The position numbers and the translations under genes were made by a program. A DNA stretch of 64,000 nt from Flavivirga jejuensis (GTDB taxonomy: Bacteria; Bacteroidota; Bacteroidia; Flavobacteriales; Flavobacteriaceae): NCBI RefSeq assembly GCF_030540765.1, contig NZ_JAUOEL010000001.1:496001-560000 (forward strand), read 5' to 3'. A model generated the notes under the pieces. It ran no database searches and was not told the origin of the DNA. It worked only from the letters and a program-made list of their open reading frames with translations. Positions 63,620 to 64,000 of this stretch are shown one piece after another. Positions within the stretch are counted from its first letter, which is position 1. Each line of letters begins with the position of its first letter.

Positions 63620-64000
63620 ATGAGCACACAAAAATTAGCAACAAACGCATTACATGCAGGTCACGATCCAGCAACCAATGGAGGTACAAGAGCCGTACCT
63701 ATTTATCAAACATCATCTTACGTTTTTAACGATTCCGATCATGCAGCAAATCTATTTGCTTTAAAAGAATTAGGGTTTATTTATACCAGACTAAATAACC
63801 CAACCAATCAAATTCTTCAAGAGCGTTTAGCAGCTGTAGAAGGTGGTGTTGGAGCTGTTGTGTTTGCTTCTGGTACTGCGGCAATTTCAACAGGTTTATT
63901 AACGCTTTTAAAAGCAGGAGATCATATTGTTGCATCCAGTAGTTTATATGGAGGAACCTATAATCTATTAAGTGTTACCTTACCTCGATTAGGTATTACA
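63620..64000 (+). CDS. metY: O-acetylhomoserine aminocarboxypropyltransferase/sulfhydrylase (3' end outside window)
   Basis: The open frame starts at ATG 63620 and runs off the window after 127 residues. The N-terminus [46 protein letters not shown] and [39 protein letters not shown] belong to the Cys/Met-metabolism PLP family, MetY branch. It makes homocysteine from O-acetylhomoserine and sulphide. The SAM-I riboswitch upstream indicates repression by SAM. Confidence 0.92.
   Translation, partial: MSTQKLATNALHAGHDPATNGGTRAVPIYQTSSYVFNDSDHAANLFALKELGFIYTRLNNPTNQILQERLAAVEGGVGAVVFASGTAAISTGLLTLLKAGDHIVASSSLYGGTYNLLSVTLPRLGIT

Overview
The window is chromosomal DNA from a member of the Flavobacteriaceae (Bacteroidetes), most likely marine. 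The evidence is the low GC content, perfect matches to the Bacteroidetes -7 promoter box TAnnTTTG (for example TTTG-N19-TATATTTG in front of tRNA-Tyr), a type IX secretion C-terminal tail, GLPGLI-family proteins, a SusC-like/TonB-type barrel, an N-acylornithine (argF') arginine pathway and typical Flavobacterial intergenic palindromes. The genus cannot be fixed from sequence reading alone.

Layout. 1-5.9 kb: MarR regulator (partial) and a complete RND efflux operon (adaptor, pump, TolC-like channel). 5.9-9.2 kb: a palindrome-rich spacer, a secreted protein, a deoxynucleoside kinase and a companion secreted protein. 9.3-16.2 kb: an RprXY-like two-component system divergent from two GLPGLI proteins and a large TonB-receptor-like barrel, with three GTTAAC boxes at exact 10-bp spacing between them. 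16.2-19.5 kb: tRNA-Tyr, a beta-propeller protein with a T9SS tail, and metK behind a SAM-II-like riboswitch. 19.6-26.9 kb: ilvD-ilvB-ilvN-ilvC-ilvA behind an Ile/Val-rich leader peptide and an attenuator hairpin. 27.1-29.3 kb: a GapN-like aldehyde dehydrogenase and a lipoprotein azurin. 29.3-41.6 kb: two divergent transcription units around an AraC regulator, encoding a GMC dehydrogenase with its small Tat subunit, ThuA, three xylose-isomerase-like TIM barrels, an MFS transporter, two Gfo/Idh/MocA dehydrogenases and a DUF1080 protein; together these look like an oxidative 3-keto-glycoside pathway. 42.0-54.5 kb: a mixed arginine/proline operon (GNAT, argG, argC, proC, argD, proA, proB, GNAT, argF', argB, argE, argH) preceded by two Arg-rich micro-ORFs that look like attenuator leader peptides. 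54.6-59 kb: a GH95 glycosidase, an IS630 remnant and an orphan secreted protein behind 21-bp direct repeats. 59.2-64 kb: leuB and leuA (without leuCD), a conserved helical-repeat protein, and a SAM-I riboswitch in front of a truncated O-acetylhomoserine sulfhydrylase gene.

The main theme is RNA-level control of amino-acid synthesis. Branched-chain and arginine synthesis appear to be sensed by ribosome stalling on leader peptides, and methionine/SAM by two different riboswitch classes. The most interesting catabolic element is the 12-kb 3-keto-glycoside-type locus. All functional calls are from reading motifs by eye; no database search was run.
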